The notes beneath the pieces were generated by a model, which searched no databases, was not told the origin of the DNA, and saw nothing but the letters and a program-made list of their open reading frames with translations. Shown here one piece after another: positions 9,089 through 17,184 of a stretch of DNA of 64,000 nt; the stretch's first letter is position 1; each line of letters opens with the position of its first letter. The stretch is from Mogibacterium diversum. GTDB taxonomy: Bacteria; Bacillota; Clostridia; Peptostreptococcales; Anaerovoracaceae. The DNA is taken from the NCBI RefSeq assembly GCF_002998925.1, contig NZ_CP027228.1:868001-932000 (forward strand). Direction: 5' to 3'. Both the position numbers and the translations under genes were made by a program.

Positions 9089-9574
9089 TTATATCGCCTT
9101 TCCATCGAGCAAAGCTTCTATCAGTTCGTCGCTCTCGTCATATACGAGCTTAAGCGAAAAGAAATCATCTCGCTCACTTAGAAGTCTAAGAAATATCTTA
9201 TCTCCTTCCCACAGCTCGAGGTCTAGCAACTTATCCTTTGGCACCCACTCGAGGACGCCTTCATCACACGGCACTTCCTCTCCTACAAATCCAGTCGCCG
9301 TAAAGAGATGCATGTACTCGACCATCTCTTTTTCACCGCTTCCGTAGATAAAGGTAACTATGCCTCGAAACTTGTAGTCTGTAAGCGTGTACCCCGTCTC
9401 TTCACGTACTTCACGAAGTAGACAGTCATCGGGACTCTCTCTATCTTCGAAATGACCTCCGACACCAATCCATTTATTATGGTTTATATCATTTGCCTTG
9501 ATGATGCGATGTAGCATAAGATACTTATCATCATTTTCAATATAACACAGCGTGCTAAGTCTAGCTTTGTTCAT
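9089..9574 (-). CDS. NUDIX hydrolase (MutT / 8-oxo-dGTP diphosphatase-like)
   Basis: The 161-residue protein contains a full Nudix box, GHFEDRESPDDCLLREVREE followed by TG, matching GX5EX7REUXEEXGU. These enzymes cleave nucleoside diphosphates linked to another moiety; the MutT-like N-terminus suggests a house-cleaning role on oxidised dNTPs. Its ATG shares one base with the stop codon of the upstream ABC gene (TAATG), so it is the last member of the marR-ABC-ABC operon and translationally coupled. Confidence 0.87.
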   Translation of the reverse strand: MNKARLSTLCYIENDDKYLMLHRIIKANDINHNKWIGVGGHFEDRESPDDCLLREVREETGYTLTDYKFRGIVTFIYGSGEKEMVEYMHLFTATGFVGEEVPCDEGVLEWVPKDKLLDLELWEGDKIFLRLLSERDDFFSLKLVYDESDELIEALLDGKAI

Positions 9575-11427
9575 TAAGATGCCTCCACTTCGTCAAATTG
9601 TGAGTTATACAGATCAGCATATGCTCCGCCTTCTAAGAGAAGTTCATCATGCGTTCCTTGCTCTATTATATCACCGTGGTCCATCACGAGTATGAGGTCA
9701 GCATTTCTGATGGTCGATAATCGGTGTGCTATGACAAAAGTTGTACGTCCCTTCATAAGCTGATCCATGGCTTCCTGAATCCTAACCTCTGTTCTTGTAT
9801 CAACCGAAGATGTGGCCTCATCAAGAATCAGAAGCTTACGGTCTGCAAGAATCGCTCTCGCGATGGTTAGAAGCTGCTTCTGTCCTTCTGATATGTTGGT
9901 TGCATCTTCGTTTAAAACCATATTGTATCCGCCAGGGAGAGTCTTGATGAATCGATCTGCCCTTGCCGCCTTAGCAGCAGCTATAACCTCTTCATCGCTC
10001 GCATCCTGATTCCCATATCTGATATTCTCCATAATAGTATCTGAGTACAGCCAAGTGTCCTGAAGAACCATAGCGATATTATTCCTCAGACCATGACGGC
10101 TCATCGTACGAATATCATTACCGTCAATTTTTATCGACCCACCATTTACATCGTAGAAGCGCATCAATAGCTTCACTATTGTGGTTTTACCCGCACCTGT
10201 CGGTCCGACGATAGCGATTTTCTGTCCCGGTTTAACACTAGCACTAAAGTCGTTTATGATAATCTGGTCTGAATCATAACCAAATTTCACATGCTCGAAT
10301 TCGACAACCCCTTCTACATTGAGGGTACTAATGGCATCATCAGGATCCCTAGGTTCCTCTTCCTCTGCTAAAAATTCAAATACGCGCTCTCCTGCCGCTC
10401 CCATCGACTGTACCTGATTCATAACCTGAGCAACCTGTGAAAGTGGCTGCGTAAGATTACGAACATATTGTATAAACGCCTGTATATCTCCGATTCCAAT
10501 CACATTCTTGATTGCCAGTATGGCTCCTGAAATAGCTACCCCCGCATATCCGAGATTTCCGACAAACATCATAACAGGCTGCATTATGCCCGATATGAAC
10601 TGAGACTTCCAGGCTGACTCGTAGAGAATCTCATTTGTATCATTAAATGTCTTCTCCACTGATTTCTCTCTGTTAAAAGCTTTTATCACGAGCTGCCCTG
10701 CAAAACTTTCTTCTATCTGTCCGTTTATATTGCCGAGGTACTCCTGCTGCATTTTGAAGTGTTTCTGCGACGCCTTGATTATTAAACCGAGCAGAAAAAT
10801 AGACACTGGAATCGTAACAAATGATATCAATGTCATAAGTGGCGATATGGTCAGCATCATTACTAGCACCCCTATAACAGTTGCCACGGATGTAATAATC
10901 GTGGTTACACTCTGGTTTAGCCCCGTCCCCAAGGTGTCTACATCGTTCGTAATCCTCGACAGCACATCACCGTACTGGTGACTCTCAAAATACTTCATCG
11001 GCATGCGGTTAATCTTTTCAGATATATCTCGCCGTAAGTTATATACGATTTTCTGAGTGATCCCGGTCATTATCCACCCCTGCACAAAGGTCAGCACCGC
11101 ACTAAGTGCGTATAAGGAAGCAGTTAAGACCAAGATCTTACCAATCGTAGTAAAATCAATGTTGCCTGTCCCTTTGATTTTATACATCAGACCTTCTGCA
11201 AGTACTGTGGTCGCCCGTCCCATCACCTTAGGTCCGATTACCTGAAACACTGTACCTGAAATTGCAAACAATATAACTACTACGAATGCATATTTATAAT
11301 TTCCACTATAACTAACTATCTGCTTCATAGACTTGCTGAAATTCTTTGGTTTCTCAGAAGGTGCTCCTACTCCTGGACCATGACCTCGCTTAACTGGAGC
11401 TGGTTTCTTATTCGTATTTCCTGCCAT
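9574..11427 (-). CDS. ABC exporter half-transporter (consensus-Walker B subunit of a heterodimer)
   Basis: Six membrane helices are followed by a nucleotide-binding domain in 617 residues: Walker A GPTGAGKTT, Walker B LLILDEATS with the catalytic Glu, but a degenerate signature NISEGQKQ instead of LSGGQ. The partner encoded just upstream has the opposite pattern. This is the arrangement of TM287/288, LmrCD and BmrCD heterodimeric multidrug or lipid exporters, where one ATP site is degenerate. The start codon overlaps the partner's stop (TAATG). A charged cytoplasmic leader of about 40 residues precedes the first helix. Exported substrate unknown. Confidence 0.9.
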   Translation of the reverse strand: MAGNTNKKPAPVKRGHGPGVGAPSEKPKNFSKSMKQIVSYSGNYKYAFVVVILFAISGTVFQVIGPKVMGRATTVLAEGLMYKIKGTGNIDFTTIGKILVLTASLYALSAVLTFVQGWIMTGITQKIVYNLRRDISEKINRMPMKYFESHQYGDVLSRITNDVDTLGTGLNQSVTTIITSVATVIGVLVMMLTISPLMTLISFVTIPVSIFLLGLIIKASQKHFKMQQEYLGNINGQIEESFAGQLVIKAFNREKSVEKTFNDTNEILYESAWKSQFISGIMQPVMMFVGNLGYAGVAISGAILAIKNVIGIGDIQAFIQYVRNLTQPLSQVAQVMNQVQSMGAAGERVFEFLAEEEEPRDPDDAISTLNVEGVVEFEHVKFGYDSDQIIINDFSASVKPGQKIAIVGPTGAGKTTIVKLLMRFYDVNGGSIKIDGNDIRTMSRHGLRNNIAMVLQDTWLYSDTIMENIRYGNQDASDEEVIAAAKAARADRFIKTLPGGYNMVLNEDATNISEGQKQLLTIARAILADRKLLILDEATSSVDTRTEVRIQEAMDQLMKGRTTFVIAHRLSTIRNADLILVMDHGDIIEQGTHDELLLEGGAYADLYNSQFDEVEAS

Positions 11428-13730
11428 TATTCCACCTCCAATTCGCTCTTTGAAAGCTGCGATTCAGCTATTTGTCTATAGGTTTCGCAAGTCCGAAGTA
11501 AATCTCTATGCCTACCCTTTCCAACGATTTCTCCTTCATCGAGAACGATAATCTGTTCAGCATCTATAATCGTGCCAACTCGCTGTGCGACTATGATTTT
11601 AGTCGCTTCCTTCTCATGCTTTGCAAGCACTCTTCTGAGCTTCGCATCCGTCTTCATATCGAGTGCTGAAAAACTATCATCAAACACTAGAATCTTGGGC
11701 TTCTTGGCAATCGCTCTTGCGATGGAAAGTCTCTGCTTCTGTCCGCCAGATACATTTGATCCACCCTGTGCAATTGAGCTTTCAAATTCATCTTCCTTTT
11801 CCTCGATGAACTCGAGAGCCTGTGCTATCTCCGCAGCTTCACGGACCTCCTCTGGTGTAGCAGCTTCGTTTCCAAATCTAATATTTGAATCGATAGTGCC
11901 CGAGAACAGAATACCTTTTTGAGGCACTAGCCCGATTTGATCTCTGAGCGACTTCATGCTGATGTCACGTATATCCCTACCATCTAGTCTAATGCATCCA
12001 GCGGTTACGTCAAAGAATCTCGGTATCAGATTAACTATCGTGCTCTTGCCTGAACCTGTGCTTCCGATTATCGCAGTGGTTTCACCTGGATTTGCCGTGA
12101 AGCTTATACCTGATAGAGCATCCTCATCAGAGCCTTCATATCTAAATGAAACGTTATCAAATTCCAATCGGCCTGAACATTCATTAATAACAATTGCATC
12201 AAAACTATCGACCACCGATGATTCAGACATAATCACTTCATCTATCCTATTAGCTGCAACCCCAGCTCTCGGAATTAGTATAGACATAACAGTTAGAATC
12301 ATAAATGACATTACTATCATCATAGAATATGTGAGAAATGCAGTCATTGATCCAACCTGCATATTACCCGCGTTAATTCGGTGCGAAGCAACCCATACAA
12401 TTGCCACGCCAAGCAAATTCATCAGCATCATTAGCATCGGTGGCATGAAGGTCATAATCCTATTGGTAAATAACTGAGTCTTCATAAGATCAAGGCTCGC
12501 CTTATCGAAGCGTTTTTCCGCCGATCGCTCCCTTCCGAAGGCACGAATTACCGGGATGCCGGTGAGTATCGAGCGTGAAACACTATTTAGAGCATCCACC
12601 AGCTCCTGCATGATGCGAAATTTTGGCAAGGCAATAATCATAAGTATTAATACTATAACAACTACAGTAGCTACACCGAGCGCAATCACGTAGCTCATAT
12701 GTGCCCCCGTCTCAATCACCTTGATGATTCCCCAGATTGCTAAAATAGGCGCGTAAAGCACCATACGAAGCATGATTGTCGTTGTCATCTGCACCTGCTG
12801 AATATCATTGGTAGCTCTCGTAATCAAAGAAGATGTCTGAAATCTATCCATCTCAGCGCTTGAGAAGCTCATGACTTTTTCAAAGACCTCTCTTCTGAGA
12901 GTCATGCCTATCTTAGCTCCGACCTTCGAAGCTATATAGGACGCTAAAATGGCAGCTGAAATCATCAAAAATGTGACGAGCATCATCTTAAAAGCAGTGT
13001 GACGCAGATATGTCTTTTGTACGCCATCTATATCTACTCCGGCTTCCTGAGATGCGCTAGTTGCATAAGCTATACCCATAGACCTAAGCGTCTTATCGCC
13101 AACGGACGATATAGTCTTATCCATATCACTCCTTGATTTATTAATCTCCGATTCATCCATCTCTCCGCTAGCAATATGCGACTGAATCAGGGGACGCATG
13201 TCAACGTAAGTATGCACTTTACCGCTCTGGTCCTTTGCTTTAAACGACTTGATATCCACCTTCATCATATTAGCAATTTCAGAAATAGACATGTCATCTA
13301 TGCGCATAGCCATCGCCTTAGTTTCTGGTCTAGCACTTAGCTGCTCCTTTACAGTATTCTTAAACTGCTTAACAGTCATATGACCGAGCTGATAACTAAG
13401 AACTATCGGTTTAAGCAATGTTCTATCAAGCTTATTTAGTTTCTTTTCATCCTTAACCACGAGAGTGTAATTCTCGCCATCCTTCTTGTACGAGGACGAC
13501 CAAAGCGCCTTCTCGCCATCATTCATGAAAATCTGCGCTTCCCTATACTCGTCTCCCTTAATCTTGCTCGGCATTATGTGCTCAACACCTTTGTTCTGAA
13601 TACCAGTGTCGATAATCTTCTGCATATAGCTTGGAATCGAAATGTCTCCAAATGCCTGAACCACAAGTACTACGAGAAGCGTCAGAACAGCCATTTTGTA
13701 TGGCTTTAAATTCCTAATTAATTTTATCAT
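11427..13730 (-). CDS. ABC exporter half-transporter (degenerate-site subunit) with large extracytoplasmic insertion
   Basis: The 767-residue half-transporter has Walker A GSTGSGKST, a canonical signature VSGGQKQ and Walker B ILVFDDSFSALD, with Asp in place of the catalytic Glu. It is thus the non-hydrolysing partner of the following gene. Between the first helix (about residues 12-30) and the second (about 245) lies a charged stretch of some 200 residues that must be outside the membrane. Ordinary half-transporters have only a short loop there and are about 580 residues long. It is 18 bp after the MarR gene, consistent with autoregulated drug or peptide export. Confidence 0.88.
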   Translation of the reverse strand: MIKLIRNLKPYKMAVLTLLVVLVVQAFGDISIPSYMQKIIDTGIQNKGVEHIMPSKIKGDEYREAQIFMNDGEKALWSSSYKKDGENYTLVVKDEKKLNKLDRTLLKPIVLSYQLGHMTVKQFKNTVKEQLSARPETKAMAMRIDDMSISEIANMMKVDIKSFKAKDQSGKVHTYVDMRPLIQSHIASGEMDESEINKSRSDMDKTISSVGDKTLRSMGIAYATSASQEAGVDIDGVQKTYLRHTAFKMMLVTFLMISAAILASYIASKVGAKIGMTLRREVFEKVMSFSSAEMDRFQTSSLITRATNDIQQVQMTTTIMLRMVLYAPILAIWGIIKVIETGAHMSYVIALGVATVVVIVLILMIIALPKFRIMQELVDALNSVSRSILTGIPVIRAFGRERSAEKRFDKASLDLMKTQLFTNRIMTFMPPMLMMLMNLLGVAIVWVASHRINAGNMQVGSMTAFLTYSMMIVMSFMILTVMSILIPRAGVAANRIDEVIMSESSVVDSFDAIVINECSGRLEFDNVSFRYEGSDEDALSGISFTANPGETTAIIGSTGSGKSTIVNLIPRFFDVTAGCIRLDGRDIRDISMKSLRDQIGLVPQKGILFSGTIDSNIRFGNEAATPEEVREAAEIAQALEFIEEKEDEFESSIAQGGSNVSGGQKQRLSIARAIAKKPKILVFDDSFSALDMKTDAKLRRVLAKHEKEATKIIVAQRVGTIIDAEQIIVLDEGEIVGKGRHRDLLRTCETYRQIAESQLSKSELEVE

Positions 13731-13748
13731 CTGTTACTTCTCATCTCC

Positions 13749-14300
13749 CTACTGATGTATATCCTTGATCTTATCTTCGCTCACAGCCCTACCATCTTGC
13801 ATGCTTTCGCTACCAATTAGTTCCTTCTGTAATTCTTCTTGGGCAATCTCAGATAGCTCTCCGATAAGCTCTATAACCTCGGCTACTCTATCTTCCCCAA
13901 ATCTCTCGAAGACGGTTTCGAAATATTTATTTATTCTTTTTTTATATTCTCTTATCTTGCTATACCCATCTTCAGTTAGAAACACCAAGGTATTACGCCT
14001 ATCACTCTTGTCGATTCTCCGCTCTATGATGCCTTTTTCTTCCAGACCTGCTAATGCCCTGGATACACCTGGCATCGTCATGCGTACCGCTTTGGCTAAA
14101 TCAGAGACCTTAACCCCCTTCATCTCAGGCAGCTTTATATCGAGATCATCGCTAAACTCACCACATTTTCCAGCTTCACATCTACATAAAGCGAACACGA
14201 GCATGTGCTCGCTCGGGTTAAGCTCTGGGACTAGACTCCAAAACTTAATCTTATGGAAGTTATGCATCTGAAGCAAAAATTTAGATTGATATTCTTTCAC
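13749..14300 (-). CDS. MarR-family transcriptional regulator with a Cys-rich insertion
   Basis: A winged-helix regulator of 183 residues (GVKVSDLAKAVRMTMPGVSRALAGLEEKGIIERRIDKSDRRN). It heads the ABC-exporter operon, as usual for local repressors of drug efflux. Unusually, residues 39-46 read CRCEAGKC, three cysteines in eight residues between the first helix and the DNA-binding domain, followed by an acidic insertion; this could sense a metal or oxidant (inference). The start is GTG at 14300, with AAGGAG 7 nt upstream. The C-terminal tail is longer than in a typical MarR protein (about 145 residues). Confidence 0.85.
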   Translation of the reverse strand: MKEYQSKFLLQMHNFHKIKFWSLVPELNPSEHMLVFALCRCEAGKCGEFSDDLDIKLPEMKGVKVSDLAKAVRMTMPGVSRALAGLEEKGIIERRIDKSDRRNTLVFLTEDGYSKIREYKKRINKYFETVFERFGEDRVAEVIELIGELSEIAQEELQKELIGSESMQDGRAVSEDKIKDIHQ

Positions 14301-14394
14301 TTAAAACTCCTTTTCAGCAAAAAACGTTTATTAACGGAATTGCACTATACGTTACTAACCTCAAAATTAATCAAATGTTCTTTAAAGCAAATCA

Positions 14395-14425
14395 ATTAAC
14401 ATTGTTAACTATTCTTAATGTTAAT
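14395..14425. promoter_or_regulatory. Inverted repeat upstream of the MarR/ABC operon
   Basis: ATTAACATT (14395-14403) and AATGTTAAT (14417-14425) are exact inverted repeats in the 340-bp gap between the marR and yedE genes. An AT-rich palindrome of this kind is a plausible MarR operator. The rest of the gap is AT-rich, with near-repeats TTGATAATC/TTGATTATC at about 14530 and 14563 and a TATAAT at 14602-14607 that may be the -10 box for yedE. Confidence 0.45.
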
Positions 14426-14640
14426 GATTATATTCTTATCCATCGTGCTAGTCAACATTTTCCCATTAATCCGATCTTCTTATTTTCTTATTCCCCGTAC
14501 ATTACAACGGTTACACGTATTTTAATGCATTGATAATCTCTATTTAGAATAATTCTGTATTGATTATCTGTATACATATTTTAAGACTTTACATAAAGAA
14601 ATATAATTATCAATTGGAATTCATATAAAAGGAGGCTATT

Positions 14641-15711
14641 TTGCTACTTAACATATCTGGTTTGTTTATAGGATTGCTGTTCGGCTTTCTACTTAAGCGC
14701 GGACGATTCTGTCCTACTGGAACGATACGAGATATCTATCTTGAGAAGAAATACTATAATGCAGTCCTCATCTTGGCGATAATCGCAACTGAAGGACTCT
14801 TTTATCACATAATGGTTGGAAGCACTGTAATTCCATCACCATACTTCGGTTGCTATTCAATGGTTGCAGTTCCTATAGGTGGATTCATCTTCGGAATCGG
14901 AGCGGTGCTCACCAATGGCTGCGTTACGAGCACTCTCGTCAAGGTCGGAGACGGGCGAATCATCGGAATATTATCGCTTATAGTTTTTGCAACGACTGAA
15001 TACTTTACAAACAAGTGGATTTTTAAGCCATTTACGCAAAAGGTTATGGGACTACAGGAGGTATACGACATCGATTTGTTTGATATGCCTTTCTCCCCGA
15101 TACTAATATTTGCGCCATTGGCTGTGCTGCTATACATCATCATGTTTCGTCATTACCGAGCGCACAGACCCAAATACAAGTTGCCGCAAAGCTACACAGG
15201 GATGCGCCACGTCTTCTGCGAAAAGATTTGGAGTCGCGAGGTAACTGTCATACTAATCGGCGTGCTGATGGCTGCTGCATTCTACTTCAGCAACCTCACC
15301 GGCAGAAATGGTGGAATCTCAATTTCAGACCCGGTATTATCGTGGTTCAACATGATAACAGGCACTCACTCAGAACCTATCGGATGAGTTGTCTATAACA
15401 AAACCGACGGTGTCGGTTGGGATAATTTGGTGATCGTAGGAATAATCATAGGTTCATTCTTCACAGCTTTCACTAGTAAAGAATTTTCGATAGTCAAGAC
15501 GGATAAGAGAATCGTAATAAAAACTGTAATTGGAAGCATGCTCATGGGAATAGGTGCTGTATGGGCAAAGGGCTGCCTTATCGGGAACGGGTTGGTCGCA
15601 ACTTCACAGCTTGCGACAAGAGCCTGGCTAGCACTGCTATTCATCGCACTTGGAATCTGGTTTGGCGCATGGTTTATGTACGTACGTGGCTCCAAGAGTG
15701 CAAGAGGTTAA
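14641..15711 (+). CDS. yedE: YedE-type selenium transporter, candidate selenoprotein with in-frame UGA (Sec249)
   Basis: The frame from TTG 14641 (GGAGG at 14631-14635) runs to TAA 15709-15711 with a single in-frame TGA at 15385-15387. Read through, it is one 356-residue polytopic YeeE/YedE protein. The first half has FLLKRGRFCPTGT and GAVLTNGCVTSTL, the second GAVWAKGCLIGNGL; the paired Cys-containing motifs are both needed in this fold, so the part after TGA is not dispensable. YedE/FdhT homologues are tied to selenium metabolism and are often next to a TusA/YedF-like gene, as here. A SECIS-shaped hairpin follows the TGA. I infer selenocysteine insertion; a pseudogene with one nonsense change is the alternative. 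Confidence 0.82.
15385..15418 (+). promoter_or_regulatory. Candidate Sec codon (UGA 15385-15387) and bacterial SECIS element in yedE
   Basis: AACCGAC (15402-15408) pairs perfectly with GTCGGTT (15412-15418), leaving a GGU loop (15409-15411). The loop begins 22 nt after the UGA. Bacterial SECIS elements are small hairpins with a G in the first loop positions about 16-37 nt after UGA, the E. coli fdhF element having a GGU loop as well. Confidence 0.8.
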
Positions 15712-15797
15712 TCGAGGCTATAAAGGATTATCGAGAGTATAGAATTTTATGAAACCAATAGGTATAAAACATTAATCTATCATCAGGAGGAACGACG

Positions 15798-16022
15798 ATG
15801 GAAAATATTAAACTAGATACTAAGGGAATGGACTGCCCGCTGCCACTGATAGAGCTCAAGAAAGCTTTAGGTGATGCTGAAGATGGACAGATAATAGAGG
15901 TTGAGTTCACTTGCCCTGATGCAGTGGTAAATCTACCCGGTTACTGCGAAGAGCACAATCATGAAGTTCTAGACTTCGACAAGCAGGATAACAAATCGTG
16001 GAAGCTCACCGTCAAGAAGTAA
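15798..16022 (+). CDS. TusA/SirA/YedF-family sulfur (selenium) carrier protein
   Basis: A 74-residue protein with the CPxP motif MDCPLPLIELKKAL; Cys13 is the persulfide or perselenide carrier residue of the TusA fold. AGGAGGAACGACG precedes the ATG. TusA-type proteins relay sulfur, and relatives next to YedE (YedF, SirA-like) are associated with selenium use. Gene order yedE-tusA supports delivery of reduced selenium from the transporter. The 86-bp gap after yedE holds no obvious terminator, so the two are probably one transcript. TusA is by itself ambiguous between sulfur and selenium; the role in selenium rests on context. Confidence 0.85.
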   Translation: MENIKLDTKGMDCPLPLIELKKALGDAEDGQIIEVEFTCPDAVVNLPGYCEEHNHEVLDFDKQDNKSWKLTVKK

Positions 16023-16092
16023 CATACGGGGAACTAGAAACGAAAGTAAAATTTAAAAAACTTGGGAATAGGGAAACAGGATTAATTTATCG

Positions 16093-16638
16093 ATGAACAG
16101 AATAAAACAAATGAGTCTCATGCAAAAGGTGCTTGTGCTACTGCTTGTAATAGCTGTTGCTGCACTAATAGTTGCTGTGAGTTTAAACATGAGCGGAAGC
16201 TCAAAGTCCAGTAAGGATAAGAAAGCAAAAACAAAAAATAAAAAGCAAATAGAAGCCGCATCAGACAGCTGCAGCTCTGAATCCGGAGATTCTGCGGTGG
16301 CTTCATCCGAAACGAGCAAGGGAAGCGATGACAAGAAGGATAAGAAAGATGACAAGAGCAAGAAGGATGCTGCAAGCAACAAAAGTTCTTCCTCTTCATC
16401 AGGATCAAGCTCATCCTCATCTCATTCGTCTTCAAGCTCGAGTAGCTCTTCGGGGGCATCATCGCACTCTCAGCCGCAGCAACCTGCTGCCAAGAGAACG
16501 AGAACTGTGTACATAACTAGAGCAGGGCGCTACTACTCAACTGGTCAGATTGCAGCTGCAAGGCAGGCATGGTTATCTCAAGGCAACACATGAGATGGTC
16601 GTTACAACATCGTAGGTGTTGAACAGGAAGAATATTAG
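16093..16638 (+). CDS. Membrane-anchored Ser-rich protein, candidate selenoprotein with in-frame UGA (Sec167)
   Basis: An N-terminal anchor (residues about 8-30) is followed by a long Lys/Asp- and Ser-rich linker (residues 35-135) and a small C-terminal domain. The frame meets TGA at 16591-16593 but continues for 14 sense codons (DGRYNIVGVEQEEY) to TAG at 16636-16638. The sequence around the TGA, AW-LSQGNT-U-DG, resembles AW-QAHKPNP-U-DG in the neighbouring minus-strand lipoprotein, and a hairpin suited to be a SECIS follows. Without readthrough the domain would end in mid-motif. The role is unknown; the linker suggests a protein crossing or attached to the cell wall. Start choice between 16093 and the ATG at 16111 is uncertain. 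Confidence 0.65.
16591..16621 (+). promoter_or_regulatory. Candidate Sec codon (UGA 16591-16593) and SECIS-like hairpin
   Basis: CAACATC (16605-16611) pairs with GGTGTTG (16615-16621), with one U-G pair and loop GUA (16612-16614). The loop starts 19 nt after the UGA and has G first, within bacterial SECIS limits. Confidence 0.6.
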
Positions 16639-16659
16639 ACAATAGTATTACTGCAATAG

Positions 16660-16686
16660 AACAGCGAGGGTATAACCCTCGCTGTT
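16660..16686. terminator. Bidirectional terminator between the two converging candidate selenoprotein transcripts
   Basis: AACAGCGAGGGT and ACCCTCGCTGTT form a perfect 12-bp stem with an ATA loop; T-rich sequence follows on the plus strand. It supports transcription of both converging units. Confidence 0.85.
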
Positions 16687-16720
16687 ATTGTTTTATAAAT
16701 ATTGCCTGTACGGCAGAGAC

Positions 16721-17176
16721 TTAGTTGCTCTCACCTTCTTGGAGGTCTTTGTACTCCTCCTCGACTATGACTTTACCCTTCCATACCTTGAGTCCATTAA
16801 ACTCATATACGTTGGTATAACCCTGCTTCACAAGACGCTTTGCAACCCTCTTGCTCAGACCACCGTAATCGCAGTAAAGTAGGATTTTCTGGTTCTTATC
16901 AGGGAGTTCCTTTACTTCCCCCTTATCGAAGTCTTCGTACCATACAGGTATAGAATTCGGAATATGGCCCATTCCCCAAGCAACCTTGCCTCGTACGTCG
17001 ATGATTTTAGCATCATCCTTTTCAGCATTTTCAACGAATTTAGCAGCCTCCTTACCAGAGATATGCGTGTATCCGTCCTTATTCTTCTTGTCATCTGCAC
17101 CCTTCTTAGTGCAGCCGGCTAGTAGCGCTGTACTTATAGCCAGAATTATAATAATCGGTATTATCTTTCTCTTCAT
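16721..17176 (-). CDS. Rhodanese-domain lipoprotein
   Basis: The 151-residue protein has a lipoprotein signal (lipobox LLAGC, Cys22) and one rhodanese domain: IIDVRGKVAWGMGHIPNSI and the active-site loop LLYCDYGG, with the persulfide-forming Cys at 102. It would act at the outer face of the membrane as a sulfur or selenium transferase. AGGTGAAAAT precedes the ATG, and this ribosome site overlaps the end of the read-through frame of the upstream lipoprotein gene. A rhodanese beside YedE and TusA suggests chalcogen handling; its actual donor is unknown. Confidence 0.88.
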   Translation of the reverse strand: MKRKIIPIIIILAISTALLAGCTKKGADDKKNKDGYTHISGKEAAKFVENAEKDDAKIIDVRGKVAWGMGHIPNSIPVWYEDFDKGEVKELPDKNQKILLYCDYGGLSKRVAKRLVKQGYTNVYEFNGLKVWKGKVIVEEEYKDLQEGESN

Positions 17177-17184
17177 ATTTTCAC

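Noticed and set aside
14300..14640. Riboswitch in front of yedE
   Set aside because: Only AT-rich sequence and short palindromes are visible; no known fold could be traced.
15393..15695. Minus-strand frame opposite the second half of yedE
   Set aside because: The membrane-protein reading on the plus strand with paired Cys motifs is far more convincing.
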